Assembly: GCF_000296405.1 (NCBI RefSeq) | Contig: NZ_JH815192.1 | Coordinates: forward strand, 378,701-441,628 | Origin: Corynebacterium otitidis ATCC 51513 | GTDB lineage: Bacteria > Actinomycetota > Actinomycetes > Mycobacteriales > Mycobacteriaceae | DNA: 62,928 nt | Direction: 5' to 3' | Part shown: one piece after another, positions 46,547 through 54,588 of the stretch | Layout of the letters: each line of letters starts with the position of its first letter | Position numbering within the stretch: position 1 is the stretch's first letter | Position numbers and translations under genes: made by a program | Notes under the pieces: generated by a model | Seen by the model: the letters and a program-made list of their open reading frames with translations, nothing else | Databases searched by the model: none | What the model was told of the DNA's origin: nothing

Positions 46547-47104
46547 ATGGGCTCCGCGACGCGCCTGGTGGTGGGCCTGGGCAACCCCGGCCCTCGCTTT
46601 GCTGGCACCCGCCACAACCTGGGCCGCATGGTCGTCGAGGAGCTCGCCCGCTCCCGCGGCGAGCGCTTCACCGTCCACCGGCGCACCAACACCGAGCTCG
46701 CAGAGCTGCCCCCGCTCGTGCCCGGCTCGGGCGGCAAGACGATTCTCGCTCTGCTGCGCTGCCCGATGAACGGCTCGGGCACCCCGACTCAGGCGTTAGC
46801 GAGGTTCTTCTCCGTCGAGCCGCGCAACCTCGTCGCGGTGCACGACGAGCTCGACCTCGAGCTCGGGGAGGCGCGCCTGGACGTCGGCGGCGGGGACCAC
46901 GGCCACAAGGGGCTGCGCTCCATCTCGGCGGCGCTGTCGAAGTCCGGCGGGGAGAAGAAGTACGCCCGGCTGCGCGTCGGCATCGGCCGCCCGCCGGGCC
47001 GCCAGGCGCCCGCGGACTTCGTGCTCAAGCCCTTCAACTCGAAGGAGCGCGCCGAGCTGCCGCTCGCCATCGACGAGGCGATCCGCCTCCTCGAGGACTT
47101 CTAG
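46547..47104 (+). CDS. Divergent peptidyl-tRNA hydrolase paralogue
   Basis: A 185-residue Pth-fold protein: VVGLGNPGPRFAGTRHNLG (8-26; Asn 13 and catalytic His 23 present) and HDELDLELG (Asp 100 present). Two usual blocks are altered: TYMNxSG reads RCPMNGSG, and GHNGL reads GHKGL, so the Asn that contacts the tRNA (N114 in E. coli numbering) is Lys 121. A normal Pth is encoded at 47484, so this copy may have a narrower, altered or lost activity. GAAAGGA precedes the ATG. Tandem pth genes are also found in C. glutamicum. Confidence 0.85.
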   Translation: MGSATRLVVGLGNPGPRFAGTRHNLGRMVVEELARSRGERFTVHRRTNTELAELPPLVPGSGGKTILALLRCPMNGSGTPTQALARFFSVEPRNLVAVHDELDLELGEARLDVGGGDHGHKGLRSISAALSKSGGEKKYARLRVGIGRPPGRQAPADFVLKPFNSKERAELPLAIDEAIRLLEDF

Positions 47105-47120
47105 GGCTTTCCGCCCCTAG

Positions 47121-47345
47121 CTAGCGGCGACGGGCCTCTTTGAGCTCCCTCGGGAGGTTCTCGTCGTTCCTTCTCCACGCCCCGGAGCGCTCCAGGCGGA
47201 GGTAGACGACCGGGCAGTTGACGCAGCGCGGCGCACTCCCGCAGCAACGCTTCTTGATCCTTAAGCCCAGCGGGTTGTCCGTCACCCGCACCCGGCTCTT
47301 GCGCCGCGAGCGGCCTGCCGCGTAAACCCTATCCTTAGCTCCCAT
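47121..47345 (-). CDS. Small Cys-rich protein between the pth paralogues
   Basis: A basic 74-residue protein: MGAKDRVYAAGRSRRKSRVRV, then RIKKRCCGSAPRCVNCPVVY and a basic C-terminus. The CCxxxPRCxxCP cluster looks like a small metal-binding or zinc-ribbon-like motif and recurs in short conserved actinobacterial proteins. It is read on the strand opposite to both pth genes, its stop only 16 nt from that of the first. The function is unknown. Confidence 0.75.
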   Translation of the reverse strand: MGAKDRVYAAGRSRRKSRVRVTDNPLGLRIKKRCCGSAPRCVNCPVVYLRLERSGAWRRNDENLPRELKEARRR

Positions 47346-47483
47346 AGCCTCGTCTACCCTAGCCGGGCTGCTTCCGGGGGAGAAACCGCCTCGGAACAGT
47401 ACAGCTAGGATGAGGGCGATCGGAAGAGAAGCCGGGGCTAGCCGACCTCCCCTCCCCGGCGGGGCGAACCGAGGGGGATCCCC

Positions 47484-48122
47484 ATGGCAGGAGCGCTGCG
47501 GCGCCTCGCTTCGATGCTGGGCATCGGACCGAAGCGGGAGGAGCCCGCCTCGCTCGAGGCCGGCTGGCTCGTCGTGGGGCTGGGCAACCCGGGCGCCGGC
47601 TACGCCCGGACCCGCCACAACGCGGGACGGCGCGCCCTCGAGCGCCTCGCCGCGGAGGAGGGCGCCGCCTTCCACCAGGTCTCGGGAATCCCCGCCGAGG
47701 TCGCCCAGGTCGGCCTCGGCGAGGAGGCCGCGCTGCTCGTGAGGCCCACGACGTACATGAACACCTCCGGCGAGGCGGTAGGCCCCCTGGCGGAGCGCCT
47801 CGGCGTCGCGCCCGAGCGCGTCGTCGTCCTCCACGACGAGCTCGACCTCGCCGCCGGCCGGGTGCGCATCAAGGCCGGCGGCTCGGACAACGGGCACAAC
47901 GGGCTCAAATCCCTCGCGCTCGCGCTCGGCTCCGCGGCGTTCCCCCGGGTGCGCGTCGGCATCGGCCGCCCGCCGAGCGGGGTGCGCGTGCCCGACTACG
48001 TGCTCGCGCCCGAGGCCGCGCCCGACGACGACGCCGAGGAGACCGCGGCGCTCGCAGCTCGGCTCGTCGTCGCCGAGGGCCTCGCCCGCGCCCAGCACCG
48101 GATCCACTGCCGCCGCGGCTAG
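47484..48122 (+). CDS. pth: Peptidyl-tRNA hydrolase
   Basis: Releases tRNA from peptidyl-tRNA dropped by ribosomes. The 212-residue product has every canonical block: VVGLGNPGAGYARTRHNAG, RPTTYMNTSGEAV, VVVLHDELDLAAGRVRIKAGGSDNGHNGLKSL. An N-terminal extension of about 27 residues precedes the fold. GGGGGATCCCC surrounds a weak ribosome site before the ATG. This is presumably the essential copy. Confidence 0.95.
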   Translation: MAGALRRLASMLGIGPKREEPASLEAGWLVVGLGNPGAGYARTRHNAGRRALERLAAEEGAAFHQVSGIPAEVAQVGLGEEAALLVRPTTYMNTSGEAVGPLAERLGVAPERVVVLHDELDLAAGRVRIKAGGSDNGHNGLKSLALALGSAAFPRVRVGIGRPPSGVRVPDYVLAPEAAPDDDAEETAALAARLVVAEGLARAQHRIHCRRG

Positions 48123-48180
48123 CGGCCGCCGCTCGGGCGGGTGCGGGGGATATGTCCCCGCGCGCCTAGACTCTGCCTAC

Positions 48181-49818
48181 ATGAGTTCGCTTTCGGCCGA
48201 AGCCGCCCGCCGCCGCACGTTCGCGGTCATCGCCCACCCGGACGCCGGCAAGTCGACGCTCACCGAGGCGCTCGCGCTGCACGCGCACGTCATCGCCGAG
48301 GCGGGCGCCGTGCACGGCAAAGCCGGGCGCAAATCCACCGTCTCCGACTGGATGGACATGGAAAAAGACCGCGGCATCTCGGTGGCGTCGTCCGCGCTGC
48401 AGTTCCCCTACGCACCGGAGGGCCACGAGGGCGAGCCCTACATCATCAACCTCGTCGACACGCCAGGCCACGCGGACTTCTCCGAGGACACCTACCGGGT
48501 GCTCATGGCCGTCGACGCGGCCGTCATGCTCATCGACGCAGCCAAGGGCCTCGAGCCGCAGACCCTCCAGCTGTTCCGGGTGTGCAAGGCCCGCGGCCTG
48601 CCGATCGTCACCGTCATCAACAAATGGGACCGAGTCGGGCGCGCCCCGCTCGAGCTCGTCGACGAGATCGTCTCCGAGATCGGGCTGCAGCCCACCCCGC
48701 TCTACTGGCCCGTCGGCGAGGCCGGCGACTTCCGCGGCCTCGCCCGCGTCGGCGATGGCGGCGAGCCGGAGGAGTACATCCGCTTCGAGCGCACCGCCGG
48801 CGGCTCGACCATCGCGCCCGAGGAGCACCTCGACCCCGAGGCCGCGGAGGCGCGCGAGGGCGAGGCGTGGAGCACCGCCGCCGAGGAGGCCGAGCTGCTT
48901 GCCGCGGACGGCGCGACCCACGACCAGCAGCTCTTCGAGGCCTGCGAGACCTCCCCGCTCATCTTCGCCTCCGCGATGCTCAACTTCGGCGTCCACCAGA
49001 TCCTCGACACCCTCTGCCGCCTCGCGCCCGCCCCGCGCGGCAGGTCCAGCGACCCCGCCGCCCTCGAGGCCGCGACCGGCGCCATCGACGAGCGCCGCGA
49101 GCCCGCCGACGAGTTCTCCGGGGTGGTGTTCAAGGTGCAGGCCGGCATGGACCGCAAGCACCGCGACACGCTCGCGTTCCTCCGCGTCGTCTCCGGGGAG
49201 TTCACCCGCGGCATGCAGGTCACCCACGCGCAGTCCGGCCGAACGTTCTCCACGAAGTACGCGCTCACCGTCTTCGGCCGCAGCCGCGAGACCGTCGAGA
49301 CCGCCTACCCCGGCGACATCGTCGGCATGGTCAACGCCGGCTCGCTCGCGCCGGGCGACACGATCTACACCGGTAAGAAGGTGCAGTTCCCGCCGATGCC
49401 GCAGTTCGCGCCCGAGCACTTCCGCACCCTGCGGGCGAGCCACCTCGGCAAGTACAAGCAGTTCCGCAAGGGCCTGGAGCAGCTCGACGCGGAGGGCGTG
49501 GTGCAGATCCTGCGCAACGACGCGCGCGGCGACGCCGCCCCGGTCATGGCGGCGGTCGGGCCGATGCAGTTCGAGGTCATGCAGGCGCGCATGGACAACG
49601 AGTACAACGTCGAGACCGAGACCGCGCCCGTGCCCTACAAGGTCGCGCGCCGCACCGACCGCGAGAGCGCGGAGAAGCTCGCCGCGCAGCGCTCGGTGGA
49701 GGTCTTCACCCGCACCGACGGGGCGCTCATCGCGCTGTTCTCCGACAAGTGGAAGCTCAACTTCGTCGCCAAGGAGAACCCCGACCTCGTCATCGAGCCA
49801 CTCATGGCCGACATCTAG
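48181..49818 (+). CDS. prfC: Peptide chain release factor 3
   Basis: GTPase that recycles RF1/RF2 from the ribosome. The 545-residue product has G1 AHPDAGKST (17-25), the switch region SDWMDMEKDRGISVASS, G3 DTPGHADFSEDTYR and G4 NKWD, then domains II and III (PQFAPEHFRTLRASHLGKYKQFRKGLEQL, VGPMQFEVMQARM). It contains an insert of about 25 Glu/Ala-rich residues near 215-240. TAGACT 10-15 nt before the ATG, with no ribosome site, indicates a leaderless start. Confidence 0.96.
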   Translation: MSSLSAEAARRRTFAVIAHPDAGKSTLTEALALHAHVIAEAGAVHGKAGRKSTVSDWMDMEKDRGISVASSALQFPYAPEGHEGEPYIINLVDTPGHADFSEDTYRVLMAVDAAVMLIDAAKGLEPQTLQLFRVCKARGLPIVTVINKWDRVGRAPLELVDEIVSEIGLQPTPLYWPVGEAGDFRGLARVGDGGEPEEYIRFERTAGGSTIAPEEHLDPEAAEAREGEAWSTAAEEAELLAADGATHDQQLFEACETSPLIFASAMLNFGVHQILDTLCRLAPAPRGRSSDPAALEAATGAIDERREPADEFSGVVFKVQAGMDRKHRDTLAFLRVVSGEFTRGMQVTHAQSGRTFSTKYALTVFGRSRETVETAYPGDIVGMVNAGSLAPGDTIYTGKKVQFPPMPQFAPEHFRTLRASHLGKYKQFRKGLEQLDAEGVVQILRNDARGDAAPVMAAVGPMQFEVMQARMDNEYNVETETAPVPYKVARRTDRESAEKLAAQRSVEVFTRTDGALIALFSDKWKLNFVAKENPDLVIEPLMADI

Positions 49819-49837
49819 CAGCGCCCGAGACAAAGTC

Positions 49838-50200
49838 ATGTCGCCGCTGTTTCGCCGCCGGCGCCGGGGCCGGGTGCTCGCCTACGAGGCGGGCGTCCTC
49901 CACGTGCACACCGCCGAGGACCTCGTCGTCGTCACCACCACCGCGGAGGCCGCCTCGCTGCTGTGCCGGGAGGCGGGATCCGGCCGGGCGTTCCGGCTGC
50001 GCCGCGAGGGCGAGCGGACCGTGACCTTCGAGCCCGCCGAGAACCCCGACGACCCGCCGGTCCTCGACCCCGATCGCGGCTGGGTGGTGCCGGTCTCCCC
50101 GGGGCTGGGGGATGAGCTCGCCGCGCTGGGCGCGCCCGGCCCTGGCGGCTACGAGTTCTCCTCGCTCAACCTCGCGCTCGTCGTCGAGGACGAGCCCTAG
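49838..50200 (+). CDS. Hypothetical protein downstream of prfC
   Basis: A 120-residue soluble protein, basic at the start (SPLFRRRRRGRVLAYEAGVLHVHTAEDLVVVTT) and otherwise beta-rich with FRLRREGERTVTFEPAENPDD and WVVPVSPGLGDELAALG. I do not recognise the family. The ATG lies 19 nt after the prfC stop without a strong ribosome site. Its TAG and the bioD stop share the palindrome CTAG (50197-50200), so the two convergent genes overlap by 4 nt. Regular codon use supports a real gene, though the antisense frame is also open. Confidence 0.6.
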   Translation: MSPLFRRRRRGRVLAYEAGVLHVHTAEDLVVVTTTAEAASLLCREAGSGRAFRLRREGERTVTFEPAENPDDPPVLDPDRGWVVPVSPGLGDELAALGAPGPGGYEFSSLNLALVVEDEP

Positions 50201-50904
50201 GCCCGCGCGGGCCCGGCCGTCTCTTTCAGCCGCCGCTCGAGGAGCTCCCCGTCGAGCCAGCTGGGCGCGAGCTCGCCGAACTCCGCACCGGAAAGGCGGC
50301 CCGAGCCCTCGGGGACACCGCCGAGCCAGGGCGCGTCCCCGCCGGCGGCCGCCATCTCCTCGGCGGTGAGCCTGGCTGCGAGGTCCGGCGTCGCCGGCAG
50401 GCAACCGCCGACGACGCCCGCGACGCGCAGCCCCCGGCGCCGCGCGGCCTCGAGGGTGAGCTCGAGGTGGTTGAGGCTGCCGAGCACGCTCGAGGTCACG
50501 ACGAGAAGCGGCGCGCCGAGTTTGCCCGCGAGGTCCGCGATCGTCCAGCCCTCCCCGAGCTCGACGAGCAGCCCGCCGGCGCCCTCGGCGAGAAGCACCC
50601 GGTCGGGCCGGTCTATCTCCTCTAGCCTTGCTGCGATGTCGTCGAGCTTGGGCTGGGGCAGGCCAGCGCGCCTCGCGCTCATCACCGGGGAGAGCGGCTC
50701 CGGGAGGCGCACGAAGTTGTAGGTCTCCTCCACCCCGGCGAGGCGCCGCACCGCCGCGAGGTCGCCCGCGCCCTCGGGCTCGCCGGTCTCGATGGGCTTG
50801 GCGGCGGCGACTCTCCTGCCGCGGGATTTAAGCGTCGCGGCGAGCGCCGCGGTGGCGACGGTCTTGCCGACGTCGGTTCCGGTTCCGGTGACGAGAGCGA
50901 TCAC
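50197..50904 (-). CDS. bioD: ATP-dependent dethiobiotin synthetase
   Basis: Closes the ureido ring of dethiobiotin from DAPA, CO2 and ATP. The 235-residue product has the P-loop VTGTGTDVGKT (5-15), AAKPIETGE and LLAEGAGGLLVE. The GTG start overlaps the bioA TGA (GTGA), so bioA and bioD are coupled. The ending is convergent with the hypothetical gene. Confidence 0.94.
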   Translation of the reverse strand: MIALVTGTGTDVGKTVATAALAATLKSRGRRVAAAKPIETGEPEGAGDLAAVRRLAGVEETYNFVRLPEPLSPVMSARRAGLPQPKLDDIAARLEEIDRPDRVLLAEGAGGLLVELGEGWTIADLAGKLGAPLLVVTSSVLGSLNHLELTLEAARRRGLRVAGVVGGCLPATPDLAARLTAEEMAAAGGDAPWLGGVPEGSGRLSGAEFGELAPSWLDGELLERRLKETAGPARA

Positions 50905-52274
50905 TTACTCCTCCTTCCCGCGAGCGCCGCGGCGGAAAGCCCTGCGGCGATCCGGTCGATCTCTTCCTCGGTGCAGGTAAACGGGGGCATGGCGTAGACG
51001 AGGTTGCGAAACGGCCGCAGCCACACCCCGGCCTCGACGGCGGCGGCCGTCGCGGCCCGGGCGTCGACCTCGTCGTCGAGCTCGACGACGCCGATCGCGC
51101 CGAGGCAGCGCACCTCCTTGATCCCCGGCTCCCCGGCGAGTGGCTCGAGGCCGGTCTCGAGGCGCGCCTCGATGGCGGGCACGGCCCGCTCCCAGTAGCC
51201 GTCCTCGACGAGGTCGAGCGCGGCGTTGGCGACGGCGGCGGCGAGCGGGTTGCCCATGAACGTCGGGCCGTGCATGAGCGACCCGCCGCCGTCGGGGCTG
51301 TCGACGAGCCGGGCGACCTCCCCCGTCGCGAGCGTCGCGGCGAAGCTCAGCACCCCGCCGGTGAGCGCCTTGCCCACGCACAACACGTCCGGGGAGACGC
51401 CGGCCCGGGCCGCGACGAACGGCGCGCCGGTGCGCCCGAAGCCGGTGGCGATCTCGTCGAGGATGACGAGGATGCCGCGCTCCCGGCAGACCTCCGCGAG
51501 CCCGGCGACGAGCTCGTCGTCGTGAAAGCGCATCCCGCCGGCGCCCTGGACGACGGGCTCGACGATGAGCGCCGCGATTCGGGATTCCGGGTGGGTGGCG
51601 TCGTGGCGGTCGATGCGCTCCTGCGCGTCCCGAAGGTAGGCGTCGATGGCCTCCCGGTCCGAGCCGCGGGCGGGCGGCTCGGGGAGGAAGACCTGTTCCT
51701 CGATGACGCCGCGCCACAGGGAGTGCATGCCGCCCTCGGGGTCGCACACGCTCATCGGGGCGCGGGTGTCGCCGTGGTAGCCGCCGCGCCAGGTGAGGAA
51801 CCGGGTGCGCTCGGGGAGGCCGCGGCCGCGTTGCGCCTGGAGCGCCATCTTCATGGCGACCTCGACGGCGACGGAGCCCGAGTCGGAGAAGAACACCGAG
51901 TCGAGCGCCGGCTTCGGCCCCCGGCCGCCGGGCCGGCGGTTGGCGAAGGCGACGAGGCGCTCCGCGAGCCTCGCCGCGGGCCCGTGGGTGAGCCCGCCGA
52001 ACATGACGTGGGCCATCTCGTCGAGCTGCCGGTGCGCCGCGGCGAGGAGGTGCGGGTGGCCGTGCCCGTGGCAGGCCGCCCACCACGAGCTCATCGCGTC
52101 GATGAGCTCCCGGCCGTCGGCAAGGGTCAGCCTCGTGCCGCGGGCGGAGCGCACGACGAGCGCGTCCTCCGGGCGAGTGCGGGGCGCGTACGGGTGCCAG
52201 ACGTGGGCCCGGTCGGCGGCGAGCACGCGCTCGGCCGGCCACGCGGCGCCTTCGGGTGCGGTGATGCGCGTCAT
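50901..52274 (-). CDS. bioA: Adenosylmethionine-8-amino-7-oxononanoate aminotransferase
   Basis: PLP enzyme making DAPA with SAM as amino donor. The 457-residue product has HVWHPYAPR, SSWWAACHGHGHP, FFSDSGSVAVEVAMKMALQ, TWRGGYHGDT, ILDEIATGFGRTG and the PLP lysine (about K302) in CVGKALTGG. TATAGC (52283-52288, minus strand) ends 8 nt before the ATG and there is no ribosome site, so it is leaderless. The promoter overlaps the inverted repeat shared with the divergent bioF. Confidence 0.95.
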   Translation of the reverse strand: MTRITAPEGAAWPAERVLAADRAHVWHPYAPRTRPEDALVVRSARGTRLTLADGRELIDAMSSWWAACHGHGHPHLLAAAHRQLDEMAHVMFGGLTHGPAARLAERLVAFANRRPGGRGPKPALDSVFFSDSGSVAVEVAMKMALQAQRGRGLPERTRFLTWRGGYHGDTRAPMSVCDPEGGMHSLWRGVIEEQVFLPEPPARGSDREAIDAYLRDAQERIDRHDATHPESRIAALIVEPVVQGAGGMRFHDDELVAGLAEVCRERGILVILDEIATGFGRTGAPFVAARAGVSPDVLCVGKALTGGVLSFAATLATGEVARLVDSPDGGGSLMHGPTFMGNPLAAAVANAALDLVEDGYWERAVPAIEARLETGLEPLAGEPGIKEVRCLGAIGVVELDDEVDARAATAAAVEAGVWLRPFRNLVYAMPPFTCTEEEIDRIAAGLSAAALAGRRSK

Positions 52275-52291
52275 GCCCCCTAGCTATACAC

Positions 52292-52313
52292 TGTTCAATT
52301 CCGACGCTGAACA
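52292..52313. promoter_or_regulatory. Inverted repeat between bioA and bioF (candidate BioQ operator)
   Basis: TGTTCA-N10-TGAACA with perfect 6-bp arms. Each arm contains the half-site GTTCA/TGAAC of the BioQ box seen at bioB. It overlaps the -35 region of bioF (TTCAAT, 52295-52300, with GATATC at 52317) and the bioA promoter on the other strand, so one bound regulator could shut both. Confidence 0.65.
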
Positions 52314-52367
52314 CCGGATATCCCCTCGCCCACCCAGGCGCTACCCGAGCCAAGGAAGGAGGCCGCC

Positions 52368-53579
52368 GTGGCCTCGACCGACGCCCCGCACCCCGCCAAA
52401 GGCCCGCTCGAGGCGGCGTGCGCCGCCGCGCTCGACGAGTGGCGCTCGGCGGGACTCGAGCGCCGCCCGGCGAGCTTCTTAAGCGCGCAGGATCCGGTGT
52501 CCGTCGTCGACGGCGAGCGGCTCGTCAACTTCGCGAGCGCCAACTACCTCGGGCTCGCCACCCACCCCCGCGTCGTCGAGGCGGCCGCCGCCGCGGCCCG
52601 GAGGCTCGGGGCGGGCTCGGGCGGATCGAGGCTCACCGCCGGCACCACGGACCTCCACCTCGAGCTCGAGGCCGAGCTCGCCTCGTGGCTCGGCTACCCC
52701 GACGCGGTGCTCTTCGGCAGCGGCTTCAGCGCGAACGTCGGGCTGCTCGGCGCGCTGGGCGAAAAGGGTCGTCTCGTCTGCTCGGACGCGGCGAACCACG
52801 CGAGCATCATCGACGGCGCCCGCGCCGCGCGGCAGGCCGGCGCCGGGCTCGCGGTCTACCCGCACCTCGACGCCACCGCAGCCGAGGAGGCGCTCGCCGC
52901 CGCGCCGGACGCGCTCGGCATCGTCGTCACCGACGGGCTGTTCTCCATGTCCGGGGATCTCGCTCCCATCGCCAAGCTCTCCCGCGCCGCGCGGCGCCGG
53001 GGCGCGGCCCTCGTCGTCGACGACGCGCACGGCATCGGCGTTTTGGGCGCGGCCGGCCGGGGCGCGTTCGAGGAGGCCGGCGCCGAGCGGCCGGACGTGC
53101 TCGTCGGCGCGCTGAGCAAGGCGCTCGGCGGGGAGGCCGGCTTCGTGTGCGCCTCAAAGGAGGTGTGCGAGCTGCTGCGACAGAAGGCCCGGACCTACGT
53201 GTTCTCCACCGCGCTGGCGGCGCCGGCCGTGGCCGCGGGGCTCGCCGCGGTGCGCCTCGCCGCCGGCGAGCCCGAGCGCCGCGGGCGCCTGGCCCGGCTC
53301 ACCACCCGGCTGCGCGGCGGCCTCAAGGAGGCGGGCATCCCCGCCCTGCCCGGGACGGGCCCCATCGTCGCGGTGCCCGCGCCCGGAGCCGGGGTCGCGG
53401 TGACGGCCGCGCGCCGGCTGCGCGGGGCCGGGCTCTTCGCCCCGGCGATCCGGTATCCCACCGTGCCCCGCGGCGGGGAGATCGTGCGCGTCACGCTCAT
53501 GGCGACCCACACCGAGGAGCACGTCGACCGCCTCGTCGAGGAGCTCGCCGGGGCGCTGGCCGCCCCCGCCGGGGCCTAG
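52368..53579 (+). CDS. bioF: 8-amino-7-oxononanoate synthase
   Basis: PLP alpha-oxoamine synthase condensing a pimeloyl thioester with alanine, the first step of biotin ring assembly. The 403-residue product has NFASANYLGLATHPRV, GSGGSRLTAGTTDLHLELE, DAANHASIIDG, VVDDAHGIGVLG and the PLP lysine (about K251) in ALSKALGGEAG. AAGGAGG precedes the GTG. Many corynebacteria, C. glutamicum included, lack bioF and need biotin; its presence beside bioA/bioD suggests this strain can go from a pimeloyl thioester to biotin. Confidence 0.93.
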   Translation: MASTDAPHPAKGPLEAACAAALDEWRSAGLERRPASFLSAQDPVSVVDGERLVNFASANYLGLATHPRVVEAAAAAARRLGAGSGGSRLTAGTTDLHLELEAELASWLGYPDAVLFGSGFSANVGLLGALGEKGRLVCSDAANHASIIDGARAARQAGAGLAVYPHLDATAAEEALAAAPDALGIVVTDGLFSMSGDLAPIAKLSRAARRRGAALVVDDAHGIGVLGAAGRGAFEEAGAERPDVLVGALSKALGGEAGFVCASKEVCELLRQKARTYVFSTALAAPAVAAGLAAVRLAAGEPERRGRLARLTTRLRGGLKEAGIPALPGTGPIVAVPAPGAGVAVTAARRLRGAGLFAPAIRYPTVPRGGEIVRVTLMATHTEEHVDRLVEELAGALAAPAGA

Positions 53580-53756
53580 GAAGAGGGACGCGCCCCAGCG
53601 CCCTACCGCGCGCCGCGCGGGCGCCGCGCGGGCGCCGCCCGGCCTCGGCCCGGGGCCGCGTCCGGGGCGATAGATAGTATCCCGGTAGTAACGACGGCCG
53701 ACGCCTCGAGTACGGGTCCCGGCCTTCCCCCGACGACGACGAAGGGACCGACATCC

Positions 53757-54410
53757 ATGGCCCGGACGACCACCCTGCTCGGCGCGCTGGCCCTCGCGGG
53801 CGCGCTGCTCGCCGCCGGCGGCTGCGCCGGCGACGCCGACGACCGCCCCGAGAACGACACGACCTCCTCCTCGGCCGCGGCGAGCGCCACCACGACGAGG
53901 AGCAACGAGCGCCCCGCCGAGAAGCCCGACCGCGAGCGCGACGAGCCCGAGGAGGCCGCGCCCGAGGGCGAGCCCGCCGGCTTCTCCCCCGCCGAACCCG
54001 GCTCGGCCCCGGACCTCGCGATCTCCTCCTGCGGGGACCCGTCGATCCACGAGCGGGGCACGACGTTCTTCGCCGACGGCACGAGCGGCTGGACCCAGTT
54101 CTGCCAGGACCAGATGTCCGGGATCGCCGGCGGCGCGCCGAGCTCGTTCGACGTCTCCCACTGCCTCCCCGCGGGCGAGGCGACCCAGTGGCGCAACACG
54201 GTCTTCACCGACGGCTCGTCTGGTTTCACCCAGGGGTGCGCCACCCCGGCGCCCTCGGTGCACTGCCCGGCCAGCGGCGCGTGGGTGCGCCCCGGCGAGG
54301 CGTGCCCGCCGGTGAGCCGCGATGAGGTCTCGCCCTGGGTGCGCGGGCAGCTCGAGTGGGCGGAGTGCCTGGAGGCCGGCAACCCCGTCGAGGTGTGCCG
54401 GGAGCGCTAA
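53757..54410 (+). CDS. Putative lipoprotein with internal repeat
   Basis: A 217-residue exported protein: signal peptide ending near Cys 23 (AAGGC, a slightly atypical lipobox), a long Ser/Thr/Glu/Pro linker (about 30-85), then a Cys-rich domain. The domain carries two copies of a motif: TTFFADGTSGWTQFC and NTVFTDGSSGFTQGC. Six to eight cysteines suggest disulphides outside the membrane. The family is unknown. GAAGGGA is 9 nt upstream of the ATG, and TAGTAT (53675-53680) is a likely -10. Confidence 0.78.
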   Translation: MARTTTLLGALALAGALLAAGGCAGDADDRPENDTTSSSAAASATTTRSNERPAEKPDRERDEPEEAAPEGEPAGFSPAEPGSAPDLAISSCGDPSIHERGTTFFADGTSGWTQFCQDQMSGIAGGAPSSFDVSHCLPAGEATQWRNTVFTDGSSGFTQGCATPAPSVHCPASGAWVRPGEACPPVSRDEVSPWVRGQLEWAECLEAGNPVEVCRER

Positions 54411-54588
54411 CCCATCACCGTCCGGAACCCGGCCCCCCGCGGGCGCCCGCCGGGGCCGGTACCGGCGCCGGCCCTGGCGAGCGATCCGCAACAACATTTG
54501 CCTACTAACTACCCCGCGCCTCGCCCTTTGGTTCGGTTATATTCGGTGCCACAAGAAGAAACTCCCTTTCAAAAAGGACGTGGCAGCG

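Noticed and set aside
53611-53640. Short tandem GCCGCGCGGGC repeat after bioF
   Set aside because: Only two units in a very GC-rich spacer; best seen as part of a terminator-like hairpin region, not a repeat array.
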